Origin: Scortum barcoo
Lineage: Eukaryota > Chordata > Actinopteri > Centrarchiformes > Terapontidae
Reading direction: 5' to 3'
Length of the DNA stretch: 64,000 nt
NCBI GenBank assembly: GCA_023238725.1
Contig: CM041550.1
Location: forward strand, 5,651,044-5,715,043
The notes under the pieces are model-generated. The model was given only the letters and a program-made list of their open reading frames with translations. It did not search any database and was not told the origin of the DNA. Numbering within the stretch: the stretch's first letter is position 1; each line of letters opens with the position of its first letter. Shown piece by piece: positions 14,201 through 28,300 of the stretch. The position numbers were made by a program, and so were the translations under genes.

Positions 14201-17006
14201 CTGAAGGGTTCCTCTTGGCAACAGAAAAAGCAGCTGTTTTATATGGAGCAGCATGTGGTATTAAGTGCTATCTTCAGAGGATTATTTCCATATTAAAAGG
14301 TCACAGAGAGAGAGAGGGGGGGAAAAAAGTAGATTTTCGCATGTAAAACTACAGCAGACGGTCAGTAAACAGATGCTGTTATAACAAACCTGTTTCTGCC
14401 AGAGTCCCGGAAGCCTTTGGCGAACGGGTTGCGGTCGATCTTTAGTCTGGTGATCTGCAGACAAGGAGGACATGGAAAAGAGATTTTGGTGATTATTGCG
14501 GTGTAAAAATCAATTTGGGATGGCTTTAGCAAAACACGTAAATACGCCAACTTTTCTGTGCGATTTTCCTTAAATTGTGGGAGTATTAACAGCTTCAAGT
14601 CATCCCTTGTTTGTTTCTGATTTTTCTTTAAACTATCTAAAAAGGAAACATTATTGGTTCCTGCCATGCTATGTGGTGTTTCCAATCATCTCCATAAACC
14701 AAATGGTTGGATTTAGGGACTTTGAGCAGAAATGGTTGCCATTTCACCACCTGAGAGGACAAATACCAGGAAAACAATGCCCTCTTCAGTGTAGAGAATT
14801 TATTTGAGATTTATCTGATTTTGGCTTATAAAAGTGCTTCTGGATTTGATCACATTCACACAAAAGAACACCAATTTCTGCAGGAAAAGTTGCAGAAATA
14901 AAAAAAAAAAAGGAAGATGATGGAAATTTTGCCAACACTGTTTGGGTTTTACTCCTTCTTGAGATTGTAAATTTGTGTGGAAAACTCATTACTGTGTGTT
15001 TTTCTGTGAGGAAATAAACTGCACACCTGCTGGTTCTGGTAGGCGGTGACGGTGGTGAAGACGGTCTCGGGGAAGCTGAAGGTCTTGACTCCCTCCCCGC
15101 TCGGCACCGGCTTGTTTGGAGACAGCTCGCTGCTGAAGTCCTTCCTGATGACGTGAACGCGGGGCTGATACTTGTGCATGGAGTGGAGGATGATCTGGAA
15201 GGACGAAAGGGAAGAGGAGGTGAAGCGCGGCTAATATCGTTAGCAGCGATGGTGTGGTCTGTGCAGGCTCATCTCATCCTCCCACCCACCACGTCTGAAG
15301 AAGGTCGAATCTCACCGGAGCAGACTTTTGATCGAAAAACAAAGTCCAGACATTTTGGCCTCCCTATGTGCATTTACAAGTGTGTGTGTGTGTGTGAGAG
15401 TTATTGGGTTTCCTGAATTTCTTTGTGAGGACATTTCAGAAATGAAAAAACGATGACAGAAATCTTAACTTAACTTAAACTGAGCACATTTTGTCGGTCC
15501 TCACTACCTTTTATCCTTTTTGAAGCTGTAGTTACTGCAGGCAGAATCAAACATCCCATCCTCAGTTGTTGTGAGTCTGTTTTTGCTTGTAATACACAGA
15601 AATAACCAGATCAAGATCAAACAACAAAACTCTTTAACTTTCCCTCCATGCAAACACGCAACACATTTTGTAACATCAATTAGCTCGACGGATTCGCTGT
15701 CGAGGCAAAGTGACGTGAAGCGGAAACCGAGTTCACACTACGATGACGCTCGCAGGAGGGCCAAGGATTATTTCACAGCGGAGCGGAGGCGTCAGACGGT
15801 GTCGGCCCCAGCCTCGCCTCGGGGCCTCGGTCTGCTGTTGATTAATCCGAGAGTCTGAGAGTGAGAAAATCTACCCAGAGCCAAACATCCCCGACTCCCC
15901 TCCGCCCCCGCTATGACAGAGGGGGTCATTTCAAACCAAGGCTGTGGGGGGAAAAGCTCTGAGTATGAGAAACATTACATTTAACGTTCCAGACCTCAAA
16001 TCACACGCACGATACACAAATTACGAGCGGACGGCTGCACAGATACACACACATGCTCGCTGTAAACCTCGTTTTTTTAAAAGCATCGTCTCAGTCTGTG
16101 TGGCTCAGCATTAACTTCTGTAGATCTGAAGATCGCCGGTCGATCAAAAGCTGCGTGGGCGGCGCCGTGGTGCCCTTTTTCCTCCGGTGCTCAATACATG
16201 TGGTGCAAAATTGTGCTTCTTCCCCAAAGAAACAATCATCTCCTGGCTGCATATCTCGGCATCAGTTTTACACCAGGGAAGAAATACTTGCAAATTTTGT
16301 GGATTGTTCTCCTGAAGCTGTTCTTTCAATTGGTAAAACAGCATTTTGAAAATGGAAATTACAGAATTAAAGCAGCCTATCAGAAGTAAATGTTTCAATA
16401 TAACGTCTGCAGATCAGACTGATTTTTTTTCCCTCCTCCTTTTGTCTCGTTACGTCCATTCAACCATGATCATTTTATTGTGCAAGCGAGAGGACACACA
16501 GCTTTTACAGGATACAGATTTCCATTGTCCCCTCAGCCATGAAACAAAGTCCAGCGCTTTTCCAATTTATTTTAATCTTTTACTGCCACAGGGGGGGAAA
16601 ATCTAACACCTCACTTCCTGCGTATCAGATGAGTTTGCCAGAAAATAAAGCTACTACACAACGAGCGTCGAAACAGCAGAAACAAAAGCTTCCATGAGTT
16701 GGATAGAGGTCGGATTACCATCGATGTTTTAGCAATTGTGATTTTAAAATATGCAAACACACACACACACAGAGCTGCCTCGTGGCCCAGAGGAGTCATG
16801 CTTCTCGATCCCGGTCAGCCTGAGGTGATGTAAAGTCAAAGCAGATCACACGTCGACACACTGGACTCAGAACAAACAACTCACAGGGCAGCCAGAGGAC
16901 ATCGGCTTGTTCACGCTCAGATACAATTAGGCTGAATAAGTGATGTTTTCATTTTCATGGTAAGTAATGACGTTTTATTTTAAATCCCCTTTTTTGAAAA
17001 TCATCC

Positions 17007-17039
<33 letters not shown>

Positions 17040-20000
17040 GGGGACACTGACACGTCCTGCATGTAACAGATGGTTGTGTGTATCTGTAATAAAGTCAAAT
17101 CACATTAAATTTTGTTTATGCAGCACATTTTATACAACAGTGTGGCCCAAATTTGATTGTCAAACAAAGTTAAAAATGCCTTAATGACCATGAAAATCAA
17201 ACTCAAAGCAATAAATCATGAAGACTTAACATGTTAAATTAGCGTTAATATTTCACCTGTGTAATAACATCCTGTTTCAGCCAAGCACATTAAAGACTTT
17301 CACTTTACATCACCAGTAGAGACAGTACTGACTGTTTATGAGCGGACAACAACACATCACACACGTCATGTGGAAAAACATCTTTGGGTGCTCAGATTCA
17401 TTAAATAGAAGAAAAACAGGCAAATGTTTAAAGCAGACTGTGGAGAAAATTCTTCAGTTTACACACAAAAGCATCGATATTGTTACAACGCGATGGATCA
17501 TTAACAGCAAAGCAACTATAAAACAAAAGAGAAGCACAAAAAAAAATCTCTTGGCCCGTACGGTTCGCTTCAGATTTTATTGGGTTTTCCCATAGACCGG
17601 CGAGGACAGGAAATAAGATGACAGGCGAGAGTGACAGCATGAGGCGGATCTGAACCCAGAAGGACGAAGCCCGAGGCAAACGAGCCCAGACAGGCGAGGA
17701 GGCGTCCCAAAGATGAAAACTCTTAAAGCGCTGTTAGCTTCCAGTGTTATAACTGTGTACAAATGACATCAGGCTGCATGATTGTTCTTCAGTGGCTGTA
17801 TGAAGGAGAACAAGGTCAAGAAGCAAAAGCTTCACTATAAGAACCATTATATTTCCTTTGCAACTGTAGTAGAGTTGAGGTAAAAGTTGATGGTTAATGG
17901 AAATATTTAAAGGCCCTAAAAACTTTTTTACAGTCAGTGAATGGTGTGTTCCTACATGAACATATACGACAACTTTATTCATACATTTGCTTTTTTAGTT
18001 TGACTTTCAGGGTTTTAAGTAGCGTACAAATACCACTTTCTTTGCCTTTTTTAAACACCTAAGGAGAGAGCAAAGACATAATTATTTTCTCACAAAGAAA
18101 TGTGTTAATTATAACATTGATTAATGTCTTTTGTTCAATGCTCTACAAGTGTAGTCAATAGTTAAACCTGCAAATCTCATCAAATTACAAACTAGTGGAG
18201 GCACTGTTTATCAGTCTAGATGACAATGTGCCGTCTGAGACATCATAAATGTTTTTTTTTTCCTCACAGACTCTGCTTCTGTTGTGCGCTGTGACGTCTG
18301 ATGATTCATGACATGTACAGTGTCTGTTTCTGATGAGGCAGACATTTCACAACACCACAAGTCAGGAGGATGAGCGCGAAGCGGTGAGGTTTCCCACACA
18401 GGAAGCTCCAAAATTAATTTCCTTTGGCCTCTAAACTCCCTCCAGGGAAACAAAGCCCTTAAACTGAGCAGCGGGAGAGGAAAGACAAACCTCCCCTCAC
18501 TCTGAGAGAGAGCCCTACATGTGAATCCTCGCCCATTAACACCCATATGTTATTACATTTGTCACCACTGAGCTGATGTGATCATCTGCAGAGCCGTGAC
18601 GGAGGAGGAACCTGCCAGCCCCACGCATCTCGTTACGCTAAAACTGGACGCCACCATTTTCAAGAATCAAGGAGCGGACCTGCAGCAGCTCCTCATGATC
18701 TTTTCAACGGCATCTGAGACCGCGGCAATCGAAGAAATCTCCCCTAAAATACTCTGACAGTCATGACAGGAGGCTTTGTGCCATCCTCCACTGTTTTTGC
18801 ATTCGGATTATGCGATCATTCCCTGTTTGCACCCACTTTCCATCAGCTAATAAAATCACACAGACCTGGATTTGCGATTAAGTGAACCTGTTTTAATTTC
18901 CACAAAAGACCGCTTACGCTGAATTCGATGCTTTGAGTAGCTTTACACGTTTCACGGAAAAAGCTTACACGATGGGAGCTTTGAGTTACGAGGTTCGATT
19001 TCACTTAAAGTTGCCATTTTTCAGATTATTATGATCTTTAAATGCTTTACTTTGCAGAGGTTTAATTCTATTTCTTTTTCTAAGGGCCGTTTGAGATGAA
19101 ATATTTAATGACACTTAAGTACAGCACAGTGTGTTCTTGTTATCGACACGCCATTACCGCATACTTTAAATCCAGTATAGCTGCAAAATTATTGGATCTG
19201 TGAGCTCAAAATGTGTTTTTATATTATCTTTCAAGCTGCATTAATACATTTCTGACCACTGGAAGGCAGAAAAACATCTGAGGTTGATGTTAATTGATTG
19301 ATTGATGTGATTCATTCGCGTTCATTTGTAGATGCGTTTCTTCCCCTCTAATGAACTTCAGTCCAACATGCACTTTTTTTCTCTCAGATGTGGCCTCCAT
19401 CAACTACCTGACAAAAATAACTTGGTCTTCAACTTGCCAACGCTGGTTTTCCGACCGTGTTTACCAGCCACTCAGCAACTTTAAGGAGCTTTTACACTGG
19501 AAACCGTTAACGTTAGGGGTTGCCCTTATTTTGAAACTTTTTTTATTAAATTCATTTTAATATTTATCTTAGCATTTTCTTAGCTTTCATTGCAGGTTTA
19601 AACATAAGGGGGCAATCAAAAGGAAATAATCAAAAGGTAAGACCCTTTTCTTCCACCTAATTTAGCCTCTTTCCCATGAAAGCCATTTCTAACTATAGAG
19701 AAGTATAAAGTGCAAATAAGGGACTCACTTCAGCTCGCCGCCCACTTACTGATTATACATAAGGAAGGCAGTAAATCAAACAAATTGTGGTCTAACTTGT
19801 TGCATTACAGTTAAATATTTCACCTATGAAAGCCACATTACAAATCGAGAGCAGCCAAGAACCAATAAGAGACTTACTTTAGCTCACCACCTCTGTTACT
19901 GACTGGCTACGAGCGAGGCAGTAAATCAGGCCGATTGTGGTCGGACTCAAATTTGAGCTCAGTGGTGTGGCTGCTGGAGCGCACTACAAATCAAATTCAA

Positions 20001-23000
20001 TCATTAAGTGCCTTTAACGAAACCGTTTCATTACAAAATGCTTCACAGAGCCATGAAGGAAATGAATATTATATATTAAAACAAGGGCACGGGTTCAAAT
20101 CCCAGACCTCTAATATCTCTCCACGCTAATCCTCAAAGCTAATAATATTCAGTCCGGGTGGACCATCTTCAAAAGGAAACCGTCTGAGTGTGGGAGGGCT
20201 GTGTGTGGCAGAGCTGGCCGTCATATATTGCAGAAAATCAATTCTGAACAAGTCTCATGGCCCTGTGAGTCATGAGAGCGTGTCCATGCAAGTCCATGAA
20301 GCGCTGTGTCAACTTTCCTTCCAAGCGAACGCATCAAAACTGTTTGTCCAAAAAAAAAAAAAAATGGCCTCACAGCTCCAAGAGCACATTTGTCTCTGCA
20401 GCACCATGAAGTGACATGAAGAATAAAGCACCAAAATGAAACTAATGAATCACAGCTTGAGCGTTTAAACCCCCAAAGCATTTCAGCTGAAATAGCCATC
20501 ATCTTACATTACAGGATTCAACGCATGGTCAGCAATTTAAACAAATCAAATAAAAAAATACTGACGCCTGATTGGTCTGTTGGTGCAGAGCTTTAAACAT
20601 GATGCAAAGGTTGTGTACATGTTAAGTGGCTTATTAAACATTAAACATTATTAAACATTATCTCATGATCATTTATCCTCTTTGTTGGTCACAAACATCA
20701 GAATCAAGAGTGCATGAACAAACAACACAGGAAGAAGTACAAACATGAAACAGGATATAAACACAGAAAGATTGAATCACCACTTATTAGTTGTATGTGG
20801 TTGTTTATGTGTCTTTAGTGTTAAATGAACAATAATTAATACTTTTTTGAGGTAAAATGATGTGTGATTTATCATGTTGAGGTCTTTCACAACAATCTGA
20901 ATATCATATACGGACACAAAATCAGCTCGTACAAACACTCAGCAGCAAAAGTTGTGAGGATGAAGGGAAAAGGTAACTTACGTGTCCCTGGTCGTCCAGC
21001 TCGTTGTTGGTGAGCTTGAGCTTGTCGAAGCTGACCACCTGCCTCATCCAGGTGTCTCCTGAGGCCAGAGAGTCCGGGTGGATGTACGCCCGCGGAGGCA
21101 CGGGGGAGTCGGCGTTTCCGGCCACCATCCACTTGGAGCTGTGGTACACGTACCTGCAGGGGAGGAGAGGGAAACCCGCTAAAACACACCAGTGTCAGAT
21201 TGAAAACTTGCCTGTTTGAGCTTTTACAGGGTGTATCTGAGCTGTAAAATATCACATGAATACTGGACGTTCCTGCAGGCTCAACTTTGCACTCTCACAT
21301 TTTAGTCAATTGAAAAGTTTGATGCCATACTACAATTTTCTTGTTTTTCCTCTGCATATATCAGCCGGCTAACCGTGTTTTTGCTCCACTGAGTCTGAGC
21401 GACCTCCAGGATTAATATTCCCTCATCACCTCGCTGTTTTGAAAACTGATTTGAGCCTCTGACGTCCCTTCGGGGGTCGAGCGGGTTACTCCGAAGGGCT
21501 GTTTGGATTTCAGAAACGCTGGAGCGCCTCTTGCTTTTTTTCGCTCTGCTGGAAAACAAACTCCAAACACTCGGCCACGTTGCCACAACACCGGCCTTTT
21601 AAAAAAAACTCATCTGTTGTTTCTTCATTGTGCTTGAAATTTCGAACAAGGGCAACATAAAATATTCCATATGCAGTCACACGCTTGGCTGCATAGTTTC
21701 AATTAAGCCCAGCCATAATATTTGATGATGTTGTGTGTGAGTTTGGGTACGTCAGGGCGTCCCACCCATTAAACAGCAGGGAGAGAGAAGAAAGAGGGAG
21801 AGAGAGAGAGAGAAAAGACAGAGAGAAAGAAATTAATTAAACTTTTCCCTAAAAAACAAGTCCACAAACCATCAGTCAACACAGTATGCACAGTTTAAAA
21901 AACAAAAGAAAATAGAAAATAAAAAGCAAAGAAGGAAGGTAAAAAGAATAAAAGGAAGAAATGCATGGACAGAGGAAATGAAGCAATGTACAGAAAGTCA
22001 TGAGGAGAGATAAAGAAAGAAAAAACGGGAAAGATAAAAGAAAGGTGGAGGAATGGGAGAGGAGGAAGAAGAGAGAGAGGGGAAGCACAGATCGGGAGAG
22101 CGAGGTTGAGAATAAGTGGAGGAGAGCGAGTGTGAAGCACAGCTGTTTGCCTTTAGTTCTGGCCCGGCGCTTGGTTTGAAAGTGTTTTATCTGCAGCGTC
22201 TCTGCCAAAGTCATCACTCACTCCTGAAACATGGACAAAACTCTCATTTGGTCCTTTTGTTATTGCCTCGAAGGGCTGCGCCACCCCATTACACACACAC
22301 ACACACTCAAATACACACACACTGTGTATAATTACTTTCAAATACAAGCATAAAACAAAAAAAAAAACACACTCAGCCTCTATCTGCCACAAAAAAAGAG
22401 CCGCTCACACAAATAGAGACGCATATTTAACGAGCATTGGGGGCGTTTCCGGGGATGTTGTTGGTAACACACCCTCTGGCGGCCATATTGGAGGTAAAGT
22501 TAGCTCTGTGTGACATTTGCAAACATATCCATTGTCTACTACAAATATATATACAAATTAGATCATTTAGTTTGAGTGAGAGCGGCCCTCTGGAGGTCTA
22601 CAAGCCAGCCTGAAACATAATTAATCAGATCTGGTGTCCACGCTTTCTCTTTATTTGACTTCTAAAGAGACTTCAATTGCTTTGGATCAGAATAAACATT
22701 ATATTAAGAACAATGAATTATAGATTATTTCTTCCATTTTTTTCCCTTTTTAAGCAGTTTTTTGGAGATTTTCCTCATCCAAGTGGAGGGTCTATAAGGA
22801 CAGAAGGTGTCATGTGCTGTACAGATTTTAAAGTCCCGTTGAAGGAAACTCTGATTTGTGATTCTGGGTTATTTAATGAAAAAAAAAAAATCACTTGACT
22901 GAATCAAGTATGGCTTTGTTGTGTTGGAGATGGTGCTTGTCATTTTAAGAGCGCTGGAGTTCGTCCAGAGCTGAGTCTTAACTGACTCTTTTATATAAAA

Positions 23001-25289
23001 ACTGGACACGTAATGAGCGGTGCATTGAGATTTTGGAAATTTATGAATCATCGTCACTTTTCATCGTCCCGGACAGGTGTGGTGTCGCACAACTGGAATC
23101 TCTGCATCCATAAAAAAAAACAACTCATTGCTCTTTGGGACTTGAAATGTGTCATCCACCTTCAGCGAATTTCACTGTTGATGTTTATGAGTTTTGTTGC
23201 CACAGAAACAAGAAACAAGTCTTATGAAGAAATATTATATTCCTAAAGAGGTTTTGAATGTTGGACTGGCTAAAAAAAAAAAACTCAATTGATTTATTTA
23301 ATCTGAGGTTTTCTTAAGTGGTTTGGATTTGGGGGGAGTATAAAAGGGCACCCACTGGAAACAAACTGTAGGCTGCATCTGCGAGTGGTCTGTGTTAACA
23401 ACCTAATGTCTAATTCAACCGCATGAGCAAAAGCTTTTACTGCCATTTTTCCCGTCCGCTGTCCTGTTTGTTGCGCAGCATCGTCATCACAGGAATCCGG
23501 TTTTCACCAGACCGCCACGAGTGAGCGAGATGTTCCTGTGAGGTTTGCAGCAACCCAGGGGCGTAAGACTGGGGGGGGGGGCAAAGAAATATGTGGAGGA
23601 GTGTACATGACAATGAATTTCATGCTACACACCCCCGCAGTACCCACATGAAGAGACGTCTTAATAAGCTCATTTGTGTTTTTTTATCTCACCTGCATAA
23701 TACATTTTTTTCTCTATTAATATATTATGGTTTATTGTTTTGTGCAGATAACTTTGTGACGCAATTCAAAAGCCAATATAGGAAGGATGTAAATATTCTT
23801 CAGTCATTTTCTGCCGTCTCGACTAAGCTCTCATTGGGCATCACCAGAGAGACGTCTTGAATTTGAACTTTCAGTCTTTTATTCATCTACTAAAACATCG
23901 AGGCTCACGCTGAGTTTATTTCAAATAACCTGGAAATGAGAAACACACTGCTCTTGCATGTCAGGAGAGAGGGACCACACAGCAAAGTGTTAAATGAAAG
24001 AAGTGGCCAGCTAAGTTGAGCCAAGTCGATTTTATTTATTATAGCCACAAAAGGAGGAATCATACAGTTTTACAATCTGAACAGCATCTCCATCTTTAGA
24101 TCCTCAATTCTGAAAAGGGAAAACTCCCTGAAAAAGACGCTTAATGGGGAAAATAAATGAAACTTCAAACATCGAGATGTAAAAAAAAAAGAAAAAAGTA
24201 TTAGCTGATCTTTTTGTTTGAAATGCAAAAAGATGACTTGTTCCATGTTTTTACTAAATCTAATACCATGCACACACCTCCACACACAGCTTTGACTTTT
24301 GACCTTAACACACACACACACACACACACACACTCTCTCTCTCTCACATACACACACACACACTCACACGTGCATATACCCATGGCGTTTCTGTAATTTC
24401 CTGTTTGGAGTGCTGTTTAGGGTTACGCTCGGTGTAGCAGGGAAAGTGTTAAGGAACGAGGAAACTTTAGCCCCAAACAGGACTGGAAATCTGATTAGTC
24501 CCCCGGCTTTCATCTTCCATAAATCTGCCATCTGGCACCGGCACGATCAATAAAGACTGGACTTTATGTGACACTCTTACTGGACAGATGGGGGTGGGGG
24601 GGAGGGAGGGATGGAGGGAGGGAGAGGGGCCTTTTCCCTTCTCAGCCAACACCAAAACCACACAGCTGACAAAACCGAACTGCAGTGCACGCTCTAATTC
24701 ACTCCTACTTTCTCTCTCTCTCTCATACACACAACACACAACACACATCCATGTTGAGGCTCAAAACACACACACAGAAAGACACAACAGGTTGTATGAA
24801 TGTATTAATGTATGAGTGTGTGTGTGTGTGCTCTCAGCTCATCGCACATACAGTCCAACATGGGCAAGCATGCACATAAAACACACACATTTATACACTT
24901 GCCAAACCCAGGCTGTATATTGGGTTACTGTACTGACAGAGTAAATATTGCTATTGAATTACCATTCGGGGTTGACTGGTGTGTGTGTGTTTGGAGTTTG
25001 TAAGAGAAGACCAACAGCTTTGTGCGAGCGTGTGTATGCGCGCCGTTGGATTTTTACTTGAATACTTATGAGGACCAAATGTCCTCCACACAAGGACGGA
25101 CAGATCGGTGAGATTCTGCCAGTTTCAGCCTGAAATCAGAGTTTATGGGATCAAGGTTAGAATAAAGTTAGTTTAGGGTCATTTTATCCCCCTGTATTGT
25201 GTTTTTATTTGCATGTGAGTCTGTGCACTCTTCTATTTCTATTATTTCTATACATAAGAGGGCCACAATCTAAAAAAAGGGTGTGTGTG

Positions 25290-25376
<87 letters not shown>

Positions 25377-28300
25377 TATTATTAATAAGTTTAGATTAAA
25401 GTTTCACTCCAATGTAAACCTAATCTTAGATTTACTAATAGGTCAGGTAACACAGGTTGAATTCAATGACTTTGTCCTCACTTGTATAGCAACTTTAATC
25501 TATGTGCTCCCTATTGTTTGTATATCCTTTTGTATATCTGGACTTCTGAGGACCAGATGTATAGTAACATAGGCTCCTTTGTGTGTAAGTTTCATCCCTT
25601 TTATTTTAAAATTGTGTTTTTATTTGTGTTTGTGTACATGTGTTTTCTCCTATTGCTGTATTTGTAAGGACCACTGCCTTTACCTTCACACAAAAAACAA
25701 ACGTGACCTGATCTTGACCTTCACAGAGGGCAGTTTAATATTAGTCATTGTGTTTGATTGGTTAATATTTGGATTGTGTTTAAAGTTTAAGGGTTAACTT
25801 GGGTTTGGGTTAAGATCAGGTGAAGTTTAGGTTTGTAGAGGCTGCGTTCAATGACTCATGAGGACAGAAACACTCAACAAGATGCCTGAGTGTTTGTGTG
25901 TGTCTGCACAAAAAAAATCTAAGATTTAAATTAGATTAAGGTTAAATTTAGGATTAGATTAAGGGTGAACAAACTGGGTTAAAGATCAGATTCGTTCTTG
26001 GGTTACTAGGTTAAGTTAGAAACTGGGTTATGAGGAATGACTGTCTTATTCACTGGCTGTCCTCACATATATAGCAACAGTAATGTGTGTGTGTGTGTTC
26101 TTCTATTTTTGGACTTATGAGGACCAAATGTCCTCATAAAGATAGACAAAAGATCTTTTAATTTGGTGCAACTCCTCCACCCCTCACTTCAGTATGAGGC
26201 CAGTTCGAGTTTAGAAACAACATAACATAAGTTAAATGTTTATAGATATGTTTGTGTTTGTTTTATCTCTTCTGAATGTGTGTGTATACCTGGAAATGTG
26301 TGTGTGTGTGTGTACTGCAGGGCTGCAACACGCTCTGACACAGCTGGAGGAATGAGGTACGTTTGAGGAGCCAGACATCTCCGCATTCGGCTCGAGCTCG
26401 GAGCAAAGCGAGCGACTGTCCACATGAAAGCGCCAAGCGCCATAATATATGGAGATTTAATGAGCGCGGTACCAATGAGACGTTCCTAAAGAGGGGCAGG
26501 GAGCCCAAGTAAAGTAAGCCAATTCCAATAAAGACCGTATTTCCAGACCCCAAACTCCCCAGGACTGTGAGACACACCAGTGACAGCTCCCAGCTCAGTT
26601 TGCAAAGGCCTGCGGTAAATTCCCCAGCCAGGAAGAAAATCCTATTTAATTTTACAAGATCTTCTGGCCTCTAAAAATCCTCCATGATGCCTCGGTTCGC
26701 CGGTGGGAGAGCGGGAAGAGGTGGCAGGGCAGAACGACTGCTACGCTCCGGCGGAAAACTTTACATTAATATAAATAACAATGTGAAATGAAGGATGCAA
26801 GGAGCTCAACTCAGATACTTTATTTTTACTCGCTGTTTGTTTCAATGCAGACTTTAATTTGTTTCTGACAAACCTGTTTCTTGTCATAAATACATCTGAC
26901 TCAGCGGGAGGGGGAAGAGCCTTTTCTTTGTTTTCCTCCGAGATGACAGGGTTTCTGTTTTGCCAAGGGAGAGGGCACGCTCGGCCTTTAATCAGATATT
27001 CTCCCTCGCGTAGCCGCGCAGGAAAACAAAACGAACTCCCTGTAAACATGTTTTATGTCACTGAACTCTGCGCTTTAAAACATGCTCGCCAGCTGCCAAG
27101 AAAGGCCACACAGACCTTTAAAACACACTGTAGATACACTTGATACACTACAGAGAGCACACACACACAGCTGAACCTGTTACACAACTGTGTTCAAGGA
27201 CATGTGTCTGTTACTGCTCAGACGGGGAATCATTCTCAGGATTTTAAGGATGCTTTTTTAGGTAGAGTTTGATGGGTCAGGTGTCACTGAGCCTCATTGT
27301 CGTTGGATACTGATATTTATGTGCGAATGTGTTCATTTATTTGTCATTTTAAGTAAATGGGGCAAAGTAAATAAAGAGCATGTGACACTTTTTCACGACC
27401 AAAAGAAAATCCTTTAAGTTAAATCACCACAGTGGAGTAAAATACCTTCATTCAAGTCTTATCTCAAGATGTCATCAGTATTTTTGAAATCATAAAAAGA
27501 TAAAGAAGCTGATTTCTAGTTTTAGTGTATTTCAGTTCACTCATGATATAAAATATCGGCTTGTTTTATTGTTGTCGGTCACGTTTATGGGTGATGGCAG
27601 GATTCAGTTTGGTGTTTTGAACTTTGGCTATGACATGAAACTTGTTTGCATTAAGTTTAAAGTATCTTAATATTCTAAATACTAATTGATTTATTGATTA
27701 ATTGAACATTTTAAACTATATTTCCCTTCTTGTTCAAAGGCAGTTACAGCCAATGAGCCACACTATTGTATTTAGTGGCATGTTCCTCCATTATGATGAA
27801 CATCTACTGTCCTGGGGCTTTAAAAACTCACTGCAACACCAAACGTGTATTATTCCACAGCAGAAAATATTCCCAAACAAAGCCACTATTTCTTTTGTTT
27901 GAGTAAAAATCAAACAAAATAAATAAAAAGTACAGTGTCTGGATGATTTTTTGAAATAATATATGTTTGTGAGGTGTTTCAGTATGAACCAACAGACTTA
28001 GAGCTGAGAGCCACAAACAGCCTGTCAGGACGTTTTCGGACCAAAGCCTCGATCGTACTGACGCGGACAGCTGCAGGCTTGCTTCTATACATACTACAAT
28101 CGGGGGTCTGCGTACACAGAAATGTTCCACACATGAAAACACAAAGGCGACCTCCTGACAGCAGCAGAAGAAGAAGAGCTGCTTTGCTTCAAAAAGAGCC
28201 GGACCAAGGACGAGGAGCACAGCTGATAAAAACAAGCATCCAGTTTACTTTTCTTGCACGCTGACTTGAGCAAATGACCATTCAATAGCAGAAGCCATGA

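Larger units (their letters stand above)
9628..14389 (-). other. tbx15 intron 6
   Basis: Between coding exons 6 and 7. It contains a GC-rich non-repetitive block at 10,420-10,870, two perfect DR1 elements (11,363-11,375 and 12,296-12,308), purine-rich stretches at 10,096-10,330 and 12,770-12,860, and a long interrupted GT repeat at 13,091-13,198. No coding signal is seen. Confidence 0.85.
15195..20981 (-). other. tbx15 intron 4
   Basis: Between coding exons 4 and 5. It contains a minisatellite-like fragment at 15,380-15,515, a CA repeat at 17,009-17,038 and a diverged 150-bp tandem duplication at 19,671-19,947. The rest is unremarkable non-coding DNA. Confidence 0.85.
25030..26160. repeat. 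degenerate minisatellite with GAGGACC/GGTCCTC-type units
   Basis: Diverged copies of a unit built from a GT-run, a TTTTTACTT- or TTTTTGGACTTATGAGGACC-like core, a palindromic GAGGACCAAATGTCCTC (25,070-25,086 and again 26,119-26,135), and a tail rich in GGTTAAG/GATTAAG pieces. Weaker cores occur near 25,545 and 25,855. Similar 'gaggaca ... tgtcctc' minisatellites are familiar from fish genomes. Confidence 0.7.
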
